36,695 nt of DNA from an uncultured Acidimicrobiales bacterium (GTDB lineage Bacteria; Actinomycetota; Acidimicrobiia; Acidimicrobiales; CADCSY01), in the NCBI GenBank assembly GCA_902805555.1, contig CADCSY010000134.1, positions 1 to 36,695 on the forward strand. The letters are read 5' to 3'. Under the pieces are notes generated by a model, which worked only from the letters and a program-made list of their open reading frames with translations, searched no databases and was not told where the DNA came from. Shown here one piece after another: positions 1 through 7,031 of the stretch. Numbering within the stretch: position 1 is the stretch's first letter; every line of letters starts with the position of its first letter. Both the position numbers and the translations under genes were made by a program.

Positions 1-1170
1 GAGCGCCTCGACCAGGAGCGCGCCGGCGGTGTACGGGAACTCGATCTGGCGGAGCAGGACGAAGGGCAGGTCGCTCACGTCGAGGCCGCCGGCCGCGGCG
101 ATCTGCTCGGTCAGCAGCTCGTCGCGCTCGTCCTCGGAGAGCGTCGCCTCCCACTGCTGCTGGACCCGCACGGCGTTGCCCTCCATGAGCGCCAAGAACG
201 CGAAGCCGGACTCGTCGGCCGCCTCGCGCACCGCAGGACGGTCGAGCTCGAAGCGCTGGTCGTCATGAGCGTGGGTGAGCTCGTGGACGATGGTGGACCG
301 GGTGAAGGCGGTGACGGAGGAGCCCCGCACCACCAGCTCGCCGATCTCGAAGTCGTAGAAGCCGAGGACCCCCTCACCCAGGAAGTCCCCGTAGAGCTCG
401 AAGAGGTCCTGGTCGGGCTCGAGCAGCCGCATCGCAACCAGCAGCCGCCCGCCCAGGTCCATGTCCTCCCGTTCCTCCTCGTAGTCGGCCAGCACGCGCT
501 CGTCGAACGCGTCCCCGTCGAGCAGCTCCACCTCGACGGGTGATGAGAACGGGGCACCGCGGACCTGCTCGACGTAGCCGGACAGCTCGGCGACCACCGC
601 CTCGAGCTCGGGCCGACCGACCACCGGGGCGTCCGGGGCGGTCGTGGTGGGCTCGGGCTGCTGGGCCACGCCCGGCGCCGCCCCTTCCGGGTCGGTCGGC
701 GGTTCGGTGGGCGCCGGCGCGGCAGCCTCGTCGTCCTCGGTGGCCAGCAGGAACGTGACCGCGCCGGTGCCGGCGACGAGCAGGACCGCAGCCACGAGCG
801 CAGCCACCACGGCCGGCCGCGGTGCTCGCCGGCGCCGACCGGACGGCGTCCACGGAGGACGGCCCTCGTCGGTGGGCGGGATCCAGGACGAGGGTGGCGG
901 ACCTCCGGCCGACCAAGGATCTGTCGCCCCCGCCGGGAAGGATGTCGGCGGGCCGGCCGGAAGAGGCTGCCCGCCGGGCGGGGGCCAGCCGCGTCCTGCG
1001 ATCGGAGGGGCGGGCGGGCGGCCATCACGGGGCGACGAGCCCGGGGGTGACCCGGCCTGCCTGGGCTGGGTCGGGGGCGGTCCGCTCGGAGCCGGCGGGC
1101 TGCTGCCCTGCTGCTCCTGCGAGGGCGACGGGGGCCCGGGGGGCGCTCCGTCGGGGGGGACCCAGCTCAC
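1..1170 (-). CDS. Membrane-anchored HExxH zinc metallopeptidase, C-terminus cut by window edge
   Basis: The reading frame is open from a GTG at 1170 to the window edge, so the first 390 residues are visible and the C-terminus is missing. Residues 1 to about 110 are very rich in Pro, Gly and Ser. An Arg-rich stretch (GRRRRAPR) then precedes one membrane helix at about 119-142, followed by an acidic and Pro/Thr-rich linker. The outer domain carries STIVHELTHAHDDQ with H296-E297-x-x-H300, the zinc-binding and catalytic motif of gluzincin-type peptidases. The likely topology is an N-terminus in the cytoplasm and a peptidase domain outside. GTG 1170 is chosen because a TAGGGT box lies 5 nt upstream; an in-frame ATG at 1200 is the alternative. 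Substrate and family name are unknown to me. The third zinc ligand cannot be assigned with confidence. Confidence 0.8.
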   Translation of the reverse strand, partial: MSWVPPDGAPPGPPSPSQEQQGSSPPAPSGPPPTQPRQAGSPPGSSPRDGRPPAPPIAGRGWPPPGGQPLPAGPPTSFPAGATDPWSAGGPPPSSWIPPTDEGRPPWTPSGRRRRAPRPAVVAALVAAVLLVAGTGAVTFLLATEDDEAAAPAPTEPPTDPEGAAPGVAQQPEPTTTAPDAPVVGRPELEAVVAELSGYVEQVRGAPFSSPVEVELLDGDAFDERVLADYEEEREDMDLGGRLLVAMRLLEPDQDLFELYGDFLGEGVLGFYDFEIGELVVRGSSVTAFTRSTIVHELTHAHDDQRFELDRPAVREAADESGFAFLALMEGNAVRVQQQWEATLSEDERDELLTEQIAAAGGLDVSDLPFVLLRQIEFPYTAGALLVEAL

Positions 1171-1175
1171 GCCCG

Positions 1176-1181
1176 ACCCTA
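1176..1181 (-). promoter_or_regulatory. TAGGGT -10 box, leaderless-type, for the metallopeptidase
   Basis: TAGGGT lies 5 nt before the GTG at 1170 on the minus strand, and there is no good Shine-Dalgarno sequence. This is the same layout seen before eight other genes in the window. Confidence 0.4.
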
Positions 1182-1295
1182 ACCTGGTCCCCGCCGCCAT
1201 CCCCGGCGGGGGTCGTCCCACGGCCCCTCGCGCGATGGGACGTCCGGGAGCCGGAGGGCACCGTTTCCTGGCTCGGGGGGGCGGGTAGCGGCAGC

Positions 1296-1344
1296 CGAGT
1301 GGTCGCGGCGGGCGCGACGGCGGAGCGCCCGCCGCGACCGCTCG
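1296..1344 (-). terminator. Long perfect hairpin downstream of the HAD phosphatase gene
   Basis: Positions 1301-1315 pair perfectly with 1325-1339 across a 9-nt loop. Four more base pairs plus one G-U pair extend the stem to 1296 and 1344, giving about 20 pairs. It starts 20 nt after the stop of the HAD gene and lies before the metallopeptidase promoter. There is no T-run, so it would be the U-less type described in actinobacteria. It could also act on the opposite strand. Confidence 0.55.
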
Positions 1345-1363
1345 TGCGCTCTGTCGGCGGGGC

Positions 1364-1849
1364 TCAGGAGCGACCCTCCACCTCCTGCGCGCTGTGCAGC
1401 GCCTCGCTCCGCCCGCCCCAGGTGGCGTGGAACGTGGGGAGGCCTGCCGCAGCCATGGCCTGCACCACCTCGGTGTCGTCGTCCACGACGATCCCCACCT
1501 CCCGGCCCGCTGCCACCTCGGTCAGCAGCGACCGCTTCAGCTCCGCCGCCGGGCGGCGCACCCCCGCAGGGCGCATGACCAGCAGGTGGCCGCCGATGCC
1601 GTGGTGCTCGAGCCAGCGCTCGGTGTCGGCGCGACAGGACTCGGGCCTCCCGGTGAGGTACACGACCTCGTGGTCGAGCTCCAGCCTGGTGACGACGGCG
1701 AGGCCCTCGTGGTGCGGCGGATCGTCCACCGCCGCTGCGAAGAACCGGTCCCAGTCCTTGTGCCCGCCCTCCAGGTGGTGGAGCCGGTGGCGCACGTCGG
1801 CCACCACACCGTCGAGGTCCACGAACGCGAGCGGCCGCTCCTCCTCCAC
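1364..1849 (-). CDS. HAD-family phosphatase, polynucleotide-kinase 3'-phosphatase-like
   Basis: This is a 161-aa protein. The N-terminal FVDLDGVVADVRHR is HAD motif I (DxDGV, nucleophile Asp followed by the acid/base Asp). VVYLTGRPESCRADTERWL in the middle matches motif II (T/S-GR) of the polynucleotide kinase phosphatase-like group. VGIVVDDDTEVVQAM near the C-terminus supplies the motif IV acidic residues. The size fits a stand-alone phosphatase domain without a kinase domain. The substrate is unknown; nucleotide 3'-phosphates or small phosphorylated metabolites are both possible. The GTG start at 1849 is preceded by AGGATGG at a usable distance. The gene is divergent from the tRNA gene, with only 37 nt between them, and is followed by a strong hairpin. 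Confidence 0.85.
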   Translation of the reverse strand: MEEERPLAFVDLDGVVADVRHRLHHLEGGHKDWDRFFAAAVDDPPHHEGLAVVTRLELDHEVVYLTGRPESCRADTERWLEHHGIGGHLLVMRPAGVRRPAAELKRSLLTEVAAGREVGIVVDDDTEVVQAMAAAGLPTFHATWGGRSEALHSAQEVEGRS

Positions 1850-1868
1850 CCGACCATCCTGTCGGGTC

Positions 1869-1874
1869 TACGAT
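1869..1874 (+). promoter_or_regulatory. Putative -10 box (TACGAT) for the tRNA gene
   Basis: TACGAT ends 12 nt before the first base of the tRNA, which would put the transcription start about 6 nt upstream of the mature 5' end. No clear -35 element is visible. Confidence 0.35.
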
Positions 1875-1886
1875 CACGATCCGCCA

Positions 1887-1960
1887 GCCCCCGTACCCCA
1901 ACTGGCAGAGGGCGGCCGCTTAAACCGGCTTCAGTGTGGGTTCGACTCCCACCGGGGGCA
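1887..1960 (+). tRNA. tRNA with anticodon UAA and a short (class I) variable loop
   Basis: The cloverleaf folds cleanly. The acceptor GCCCCCG (1887-1893) pairs fully with CGGGGGC (1953-1959). The D stem is CCC/GGG with a GG-containing loop. The anticodon stem GGCCG/CGGCT closes loop CTTAAAC (1919-1925), and the T stem GTGGG/CCCAC closes TTCGACT. The discriminator is A1960 and CCA is not encoded. The anticodon is TAA (1921-1923), which by the code reads UUA leucine. The variable loop, however, is only five bases (TCAGT, 1931-1935), whereas bacterial tRNA-Leu normally has a long extra arm. Either leucyl-tRNA synthetase tolerates this form or another enzyme charges it, so the amino-acid identity is open. 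The D region is one base short of canonical numbering. Confidence 0.8.
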
Positions 1961-2016
1961 CGGCTGCCTCGAACGTGTCGTGGCTGTTGTCATGGGCGAA
2001 GCGGGCGACGCCTCGA

Positions 2017-2469
2017 TCAGAAGACGATCTCGCCGCCCTCGCCGTCCTCGCACTGGAAGTTGTCGACGCTCTGCTTGACCACGCCCTTCACGACCAGGAA
2101 CTTGAAGTCGAAGGTGCAGCTGCCGAACTGGCCCGAGCTCCTCACCCTGAAGATCTGCTCTTCGCCTGCGCGGAACTTCTCCATGCCTGAGAACTGGGAG
2201 GTGAAGACGTCGACGAGGCCGTCCTCGGTGATGGTCTCGGTGAAGGTGCCCCTGACCTGAGCCAGGTAGCCGCCGCGACCCATGTCGATGATCTTCGTCG
2301 TGAAGGTTTCGTTGGAACAGATCTCGACATCCTCGTCCAGGAAGTAGCAGCCGGTGAACTGCCCGCTGCCCTTGACGGGCTGCGCTCCAGCCGCCGTTGC
2401 GGGACTCGCCAGACCGCCGATGAGCCCGAGGCTCAGTGCCGTCCCTGCCAGTGCTCGCTTGATCTGCAT
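2017..2469 (-). CDS. Small secreted protein with four cysteines, function unknown
   Basis: This is a 150-aa protein. The N-terminus is a classic Sec signal peptide: MQIKRALAG, a hydrophobic core (TALSLGLIGGLA) and a probable cleavage near SPATAA/GA. The mature part (about 122 aa) has four Cys (GCYF, EICSN, GSCTF, FQCED), enough for two disulfides, and alternating beta-type sequence; I do not recognise a family. The ATG at 2469 is preceded by a strong GAGGGGGA ribosome binding site at 6 nt. The frame stays open further upstream, but that part matches the remnant at 2575-2875 and is not part of this gene. The protein ends just after the tRNA gene on the other strand. Confidence 0.75.
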   Translation of the reverse strand: MQIKRALAGTALSLGLIGGLASPATAAGAQPVKGSGQFTGCYFLDEDVEICSNETFTTKIIDMGRGGYLAQVRGTFTETITEDGLVDVFTSQFSGMEKFRAGEEQIFRVRSSGQFGSCTFDFKFLVVKGVVKQSVDNFQCEDGEGGEIVF

Positions 2470-2574
2470 GCGTGTCCCCCTCGTCCGGTGGCCACGATGA
2501 CCACCGGCCGCCGGCACCGTACGGTCCGTACCGAAGCAACGCCATCTCGTGCGCGGCGGTGCACCGAGCTGCTG

Positions 2575-2875
2575 CTTCGTGACCGTCAACGTCGGAACGT
2601 CGGGGAGCGAGTCGTAGCCGAGGGCGACCGTCACCTCGCGCGGGCTCGCCTCCTGGATGCAGACGAGCCGCTCACCCCCGTGTGCCCCGATCGTCAGGAT
2701 CCAGCGCTCTGCGAGCGCTCCCAGACCACCGTGGCGCACCCGGCTCTCAGCCTCATCGTGCGTGGTGCACACCCGAAGCGAGCGTCGCGCCGAACACCGT
2801 CATGGCGTGCCAGCCGCCGGCGCGTCGCTCGACGAAGCCGCACAGCTCACCGTCCTCCCGCTCCACCTCCTCCAC
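2575..2875 (-). pseudogene. Frameshifted remnant of a small conserved protein
   Basis: Two minus-strand frames read like consecutive halves of one protein. The first (about 2875-2770) gives DGELCGFVERRAGGWHAMTV followed by FGATLA and then a stop near 2753. The second, in another frame from about 2770 down, gives DEAESRVRHGGLGALAERW and then EASPREVTVALGYDSLPDV. Joined, they resemble an actinobacterial domain of about 100 aa in which a short beta-rich start leads to GLxxLAxxW and a valine-rich EASPxxV strand. One base would have to be gained or lost near 2765-2780 to restore the frame. The downstream half has no stop of its own before the secreted-protein start. A GTG at 2875 is a possible old start. 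Sequencing error is the alternative to a real pseudogene. Confidence 0.4.
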
Positions 2876-3156
2876 GGGATCACCGTGGCACGGCGAACCC
2901 AGGTCAAACGGCCTTTCGGAGGCGGGCGTCGTTCCGACCGCCCCGAGGTCGGTGCGGCTCCCGTCCGCCGACCCACACGTTCGACGACGTCGGCCCGGGG
3001 ACACGCTCCGGAGAGGCGCACATGCTGCGCGGCGGTCTGCGAGGCCGCGCCGCCGGCAGCCGCGACCTGCAGCCGCCGTCCTCCCCCGCTGGCCGACCGC
3101 CTCGTTGCACCAGGTCCCGGTGGGTGCTCAGGCGTGCTGTGAGGCTGACGGCGCCG
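2876..3156. other. Intergenic stretch, nothing recognised
   Basis: Several open frames cross this stretch on both strands, but all are Arg/Pro/Ala-rich without recognisable motifs and have no ribosome binding site. They are the usual by-product of very high GC. Confidence 0.4.
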
Positions 3157-3300
3157 CTACCGGTTCGACACCGGGTCGAGGAACCACTGCTCCTGGACGT
3201 CACCCTCGGCACGTTCGGCATCCTCGTCGCCCTTCACGGCGACACGGACGCACATGGAAAAGGCCAGAAGGAAGAACACGAGCAGGAAGATGACGATCAT
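3157..3300 (-). CDS. 47-aa single-span membrane protein
   Basis: The ORF from ATG 3300 encodes 47 residues: one hydrophobic helix at residues 2-20 (IVIFLLVFFLLAFSMCVRV), then a charged acidic tail ending QEQWFLDPVSNR. The GAGAGAGG sequence 8 nt upstream of the ATG is a good ribosome binding site. A longer frame extends upstream but is low in coding character. Function is unknown. Such single-span small proteins often bind or regulate a larger membrane complex, but nothing here identifies a partner. The 243 nt between this start and the next gene hold no ORF I trust. Confidence 0.5.
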   Translation of the reverse strand: MIVIFLLVFFLLAFSMCVRVAVKGDEDAERAEGDVQEQWFLDPVSNR

Positions 3301-3543
3301 GGGGGACGCCTCTCTCTTCGCGGAGCGCTCCCCGTCCTGTCGACCGGTCGACGCTGATCGTGAGCACCCGCCAGCGATGCGTGCTGGTCGGACCAGCGGC
3401 GTCCGCACCTCGACATCGACGTGAGCCGGCGCCCTCGCGTCCGTCACCGGAGACCGACTGCCGACAGGCAGCACCCGCCTGGCTCGGGTGCGACTCGGTG
3501 AGGGTGAGCGTCTGCCCGTCGCACCGGGTCGCAGGCGCCGACA

Positions 3544-3900
3544 TCATGCGGCGTCGCTGACGACGGCGGGGCCGACGGGGACGGGCTCGACCACGTTCCA
3601 CAGGGCGGCCCGGCAGCGATCGGCGGCGGTGCCGGCCAGCGCGTTGGAGACCACGACCCCCTCGATCATGTCGGCCACGACGGCAGAGCGGGGCCGCCCG
3701 ACCAGGCGCACGGCGATGGTGGGCGCGCTCCCGGGACGACGGCGCAGGGAGCGGTCGGCGCCAGCGAGGCGAGGCGGGCTACGGAAGCCGGGGACGGCGA
3801 GGCCGAGGCGACGGGCTTCGGCCGACAGGAGCCGGGCGGTGGTGGCGAAGTGCAGTGCTGAGGCGCCCATGGGGGACAGCATGCCGAGAGGGTGCGACAC
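3544..3900 (-). CDS. Conserved hypothetical protein (FRSPPR / DMIEGVV type)
   Basis: This is a 118-aa protein. Coding character is good from GASALHFATTARLLSAEARR onward. Distinct segments are GFRSPPRLAGADRSLRRRPG, IAVRLVGRPRSAVVADMIEG and VVVSNALAGTAADRCRAALW, an alpha/beta pattern without membrane segments or known catalytic motifs. Small actinobacterial proteins of this type are, as I recall, uncharacterised. The GTG at 3900 gives the longest form; ATGs at 3882 and 3870 are alternatives and none has a clear ribosome binding site. The gene is divergent from the nuclease gene, its start region 20 nt away, so the two promoters must overlap. That suggests the pair is co-regulated or functionally linked, but this is inference. 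Confidence 0.6.
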   Translation of the reverse strand: MSHPLGMLSPMGASALHFATTARLLSAEARRLGLAVPGFRSPPRLAGADRSLRRRPGSAPTIAVRLVGRPRSAVVADMIEGVVVSNALAGTAADRCRAALWNVVEPVPVGPAVVSDAA

Positions 3901-3907
3901 CCCGTCC

Positions 3908-3913
3908 TACGCT
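3908..3913 (+). promoter_or_regulatory. TACGCT -10 box, leaderless start of the nuclease gene
   Basis: TACGCT ends 6 nt before GTG 3920, and no ribosome binding site is present. This supports GTG 3920 rather than an upstream in-frame start. Confidence 0.5.
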
Positions 3914-3919
3914 CGCCGC

Positions 3920-4855
3920 GTGGACCTGGCGCTGACGCCGGCGCAGGCGGACACCCTCGCGATGCTCCGGGGCGACGGCCCTCGACCGAGCTTCGACCCT
4001 GCGCTGCGCAGGGAGCTCCGGGAGTGCCTCGAGGACGGGATCGGCGACCTCGCCGTGCTCCTGGAGCGACCGCTGTGGGCCGGGAAGACCCCCCTCGGTC
4101 GGGTGTTCGCCTGCGAGGCGCACGAGGTGGCCGAGCAGCAGGAGCCCTTCGACTGGAGCCTCCCCAACGCACGGGGCGCCGTCGCCCACCGTGCCATCGA
4201 GCTGTCCGTGCACCTGCCTGCGGCGGCACCACCGCTCCACCTCGTCGACACCGCCATCACCCGGATGGCCGACGATCCCGACAGCGGGATCGGCGGGTTC
4301 CTGGCCGGTCTCGAAGAGGCCGACGTGGCCGAGCTGCGCAGCGACGTGAACAACCTCGTGTCGGACTTCCTCGACCAGTGGCCGCCGCTCAAGACGTCGT
4401 GGCGGCCCACCACCGAGGCCCGCCTCAAGGCCGAGCTCTGCAAGGGGAAGGTCGTCGTCTCCGGCAAGGTGGACCTCGCCCTCGGTGCGCCCGCAGGGAC
4501 CGAGGCGGGGCGCGTGTTCGTCGAGCTGAAGAGCGGGGCGGCGAGGGCCCAGCACCTCGACGACCTGCGGCTCTACGCCCTCCTCGAGACGCTGCGCATC
4601 GGCGTGCCGCCGCGTCGTCTGGCCGTCCACTCGCTGGACACCGGCTCGCTGGTCGTCGTCGACGTCGACCTCGACGTCCTGCAGGCAGCGGTGCGCCGGA
4701 CGATCGCCGGCGTGCGGAAGCTGGCCGAGCTCCACCTCGGACTGCGCGCGCCGCAGGTCACCGCCAACCCGGCGTGCCGCTGGTGCAGCGCACGCGCGGG
4801 CTGCGCCGGTGCCGTCCGCTGGGCCGAGGGCGACCCCTCGGCCGACGCCGTCTGA
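3920..4855 (+). CDS. RecB/Cas4-like PD-(D/E)XK nuclease with a C-terminal cysteine cluster
   Basis: This is a 311-aa protein. The nuclease core lies in the C-terminal half: GKVDLALG gives the metal-binding Asp185, VFVELKSG gives E202-x-K204, and the following QHLDDLRLYALL has the Gln211 and Tyr219 typical of RecB-family nucleases. Near the end, C286-x2-C289-x5-C295 resembles the iron-sulfur cluster cysteines of Cas4, AddB and related RecB-like nucleases. A fourth ligand could be C174 or C65. The N-terminal half (1-165) is helical and not recognised. No cas genes or helicase lie nearby, so a role in DNA repair or general DNA processing is more likely than CRISPR adaptation. The start is chosen from the TACGCT box 6 nt upstream; it opens MDLALTPAQAD. 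Confidence 0.75.
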   Translation: MDLALTPAQADTLAMLRGDGPRPSFDPALRRELRECLEDGIGDLAVLLERPLWAGKTPLGRVFACEAHEVAEQQEPFDWSLPNARGAVAHRAIELSVHLPAAAPPLHLVDTAITRMADDPDSGIGGFLAGLEEADVAELRSDVNNLVSDFLDQWPPLKTSWRPTTEARLKAELCKGKVVVSGKVDLALGAPAGTEAGRVFVELKSGAARAQHLDDLRLYALLETLRIGVPPRRLAVHSLDTGSLVVVDVDLDVLQAAVRRTIAGVRKLAELHLGLRAPQVTANPACRWCSARAGCAGAVRWAEGDPSADAV

Positions 4856-4949
4856 CGGGCAGGACCGCCCCGCCCGGCGAGCGCCCCGCTCGTCCACGAG
4901 TCGGATCCCCGCCACCGTCGGAGCCGTCCGGCGCCGCGAGGGAGAGGGG

Positions 4950-4955
4950 TACGCT
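4950..4955 (+). promoter_or_regulatory. TACGCT -10 box, leaderless start of the acyltransferase gene
   Basis: TACGCT ends 7 nt before ATG 4963. A purine run GGGAGAGGGG overlaps it but is too far from the ATG to serve as a ribosome binding site. Confidence 0.45.
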
Positions 4956-4962
4956 CACCCGC

Positions 4963-5895
4963 ATGCCCGACCCGAAGCTCGGCTCGGCGGAGCAGGTGGG
5001 CCCCGGCATCGCCGAGACCGCTTCGGTCCTCGACGAGGTCCCGACGTCGGGGGCGCTCGTGCACCTCCCGGGCATGGCCCCGGCGAGCCCGACCCCGACG
5101 CACGACCCGCGCCGCAGCGACGTCGACGAGTGGGGGCGCTCGGAGCACATGCGCGAGCTCGCCCGCCGCCTCTACGGCCCGATCTACCGCAACCTGTTCC
5201 GTGCCGAGTGGTCGGGGCTGGAGAAGATCCCGGCCGAAGGCGGCGCCCTCCTGGTCGCCAACCACGCCGGCGCGGTGCCCTCCGACGCGCCGGTGATCAT
5301 CCACGGCATCGAGGAGGAGCTGCGCCGGCCCGTCTACGGCCTGGCCGACAGCATGTTCAAGGGGGTGCCGGTCGTCGGCACGCTGTGGTCGCGCATGGGC
5401 GGCGTCGTGGCCCACCCCGACAACGCCTACCGGCTGCTCAAGGAGCAGGGCCAGCTCGTGCTCGTCTTCCCTGAGGGGTCGAAGGGGCCCGGCAAGACGT
5501 ACCAGGAGCGCTACCAGCTCCGCCGGTTCGGTCGGGGCGGCTTCGTGGAGATCGCCATGCGGGCGGGGGTGCCGGTGGTCCCCATCGCCGTCGTCGGCGC
5601 TGAGGAGTCGATGCCGACGCTGGTGAACATCCCGCCCCTGGCCAAGCTGTTCGGCAGCCCCTACTTCCCGATCACCGCCAACCAGCTGCTCTTCGGCCCC
5701 CTCCTCGGCCTCGTCACCTACCTGCCGGCCAAGTTCAGGTTGCGGGTCCTCGACTCCGTCACCTTCGACGTGGAGGCCGACCAGCCCCGCTACTCCAAGA
5801 GCCGGATCATGGAGGAGGCCGAGACCATCCGCCAGCAGATCCAAGAGGCGCTCCACGACATGCTCCGCCAGCGCCAGAGCGTGTGGAGGGGCTGA
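4963..5895 (+). CDS. PlsC-like 1-acylglycerol-phosphate acyltransferase
   Basis: This is a 310-aa protein. After a disordered acidic/Pro-rich N-terminus (1-60) comes an acyltransferase domain: VANHAGAVPSDAP with His101 and Asp108 (spacing HX6D rather than the classic HX4D), VFPEGSKG at 168-175 (substrate-binding motif III), and VPIAVVGAEES (motif IV). A hydrophobic segment around LLFGPLLGLVTYLP near residue 250 may associate with the membrane. Known PlsC enzymes acylate lysophosphatidate in phospholipid synthesis, but this subgroup could act on another lipid. The epimerase/dehydratase gene follows with a single base between stop and start. In mycobacteria the neighbouring pair Rv0502 (acyltransferase) and Rv0501 (epimerase) is similar, which supports a conserved lipid- or envelope-linked unit. 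Confidence 0.85.
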   Translation: MPDPKLGSAEQVGPGIAETASVLDEVPTSGALVHLPGMAPASPTPTHDPRRSDVDEWGRSEHMRELARRLYGPIYRNLFRAEWSGLEKIPAEGGALLVANHAGAVPSDAPVIIHGIEEELRRPVYGLADSMFKGVPVVGTLWSRMGGVVAHPDNAYRLLKEQGQLVLVFPEGSKGPGKTYQERYQLRRFGRGGFVEIAMRAGVPVVPIAVVGAEESMPTLVNIPPLAKLFGSPYFPITANQLLFGPLLGLVTYLPAKFRLRVLDSVTFDVEADQPRYSKSRIMEEAETIRQQIQEALHDMLRQRQSVWRG

Positions 5896-5896
5896 G

Positions 5897-6988
5897 GTGG
5901 CGACGGGGGCGCCAGAGGGGGTGACCGGCATCGCCAAGGGCCGCCGCGTGCTCGTCACCGGTCTGGCCAGCTTCTGGGGCGGCCGCATCGCCCAGCAGCT
6001 CGAAGCCGACCCGACGGTCGACGTCATCGTGGGGCTCGACCGGCGGGAGCCGACCGTGCCGCTGGACCGCACGGAGTTCGTCCGGGCCGACGAGAGCTAC
6101 TCGATCCTGTCCCGCATCGTGAAGGCGGCGCAGATCGACACGATCGTGCACACCTTCCTCATCGTCGACTCGACGATGATGAGCAACCGCACGCTCCACG
6201 AGATCAACGTCATCGGGACCATGAACCTGCTGGCGGCCGCCGGTGCGGCGGGCTCCACCGTCCGCACGGTGATCGTGAAGTCGTCGACCCTCGTCTACGG
6301 CTCCACCGCCAGGGATCCCGTCTGGTTCCGCGAGGACACGCCCCGGTCGGCCCCGCCCCGCACCCGGGTGGAGTCCTCCCTCCTGGAGGTCGAGGGCTAC
6401 CTCCGCGACTTCGCCGAGGACAACCCCCACGTCGCCGTGTCGCTCCTGCGCATCTCGAACGTGGTGGGCCGCGCCATCACCACGCCCCTCGTCGCCGCCC
6501 TCCAGCTGCCGCTCGTGCCGGCCATCGCCGGCTTCGACCCCCGGTTCCAGTTCGTCGAGGAGGGCGACGTCGTTCGCTCGCTCCTCTTCGTCCTGCGCCA
6601 CCAGGTCCCGGGGGTGTTCAACGTCGCCGGGGACGGGTTGCTGCCCTGGACCGAGGTGGGCGCCATCTGCGGCGACAAGCCCTTCTTCTACCTCCCACCC
6701 GTCCTCACCGGCGTCGCAGCGGCACCGCTCCGGCGGCTCGGCCTCGTGGACCTGCCCGAGGAGATCCTCGACCTGCTCCGCTACGGGCGGGGCGTCGACA
6801 ACCGCCGGCTCAAGCAGGCCGGGTTCCGCTACGAGCACACCTCCGCCGGCGCGGTGGAGCGCTTCTGGGAGGGCGTCAGGCTGCGGCGCACCGTCGGGAC
6901 GAGCGAGCCCGACTTCGTGTACGACCCCGAGGTCGAGAGCTTCTTCCGCCGCTCCCCCGCCGTCGTGCGCGACCTCACCTCGAGCTAG
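5897..6988 (+). CDS. NAD-dependent epimerase/dehydratase (extended SDR family)
   Basis: This is a 363-aa protein. VLVTGLASFWGGRIAQQL at 18-35 is the Rossmann dinucleotide-binding turn, VIVGLDRR contains the acidic residue that selects NAD, and VKSSTLVYGST is the active-site Ser/Thr-Tyr region. The usual YxxxK catalytic pair is not evident: the expected position reads RVESSLLEVEGYL. So it may not be a standard sugar epimerase. LLRISNVVGR and FQFVEEGDVVRSLLFVL match the substrate-side segments of the family. GTG 5897 follows the acyltransferase stop by one base and has GGAGGGG 6 nt upstream, so the two genes are co-translated. The likely role is in envelope lipid or sugar-nucleotide metabolism, by analogy to Rv0501. 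Confidence 0.8.
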   Translation: MATGAPEGVTGIAKGRRVLVTGLASFWGGRIAQQLEADPTVDVIVGLDRREPTVPLDRTEFVRADESYSILSRIVKAAQIDTIVHTFLIVDSTMMSNRTLHEINVIGTMNLLAAAGAAGSTVRTVIVKSSTLVYGSTARDPVWFREDTPRSAPPRTRVESSLLEVEGYLRDFAEDNPHVAVSLLRISNVVGRAITTPLVAALQLPLVPAIAGFDPRFQFVEEGDVVRSLLFVLRHQVPGVFNVAGDGLLPWTEVGAICGDKPFFYLPPVLTGVAAAPLRRLGLVDLPEEILDLLRYGRGVDNRRLKQAGFRYEHTSAGAVERFWEGVRLRRTVGTSEPDFVYDPEVESFFRRSPAVVRDLTSS

Positions 6989-7019
6989 CCAGCCGACCTG
7001 GCGGGCGGGCCGGCAGCCC

Positions 7020-7025
7020 TACGCT
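7020..7025 (+). promoter_or_regulatory. TACGCT -10 box, leaderless start of the crotonase-fold gene
   Basis: TACGCT ends exactly 6 nt before ATG 7032, and no ribosome binding site is present. The hexamer is identical to those at 3908 and 4950. Confidence 0.5.
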
Positions 7026-7031
7026 CGGACC

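Noticed and set aside
2470-2772. N-terminal extension of the secreted protein to 251 aa
   Set aside because: It would bury a clear signal peptide inside the protein; a strong ribosome binding site sits before ATG 2469.
3301-3601. A 133-codon minus-strand frame starting near 3601
   Set aside because: It is Arg-rich, overlaps the end of a better-supported gene and the 47-aa membrane protein in another frame, and has no ribosome binding site.
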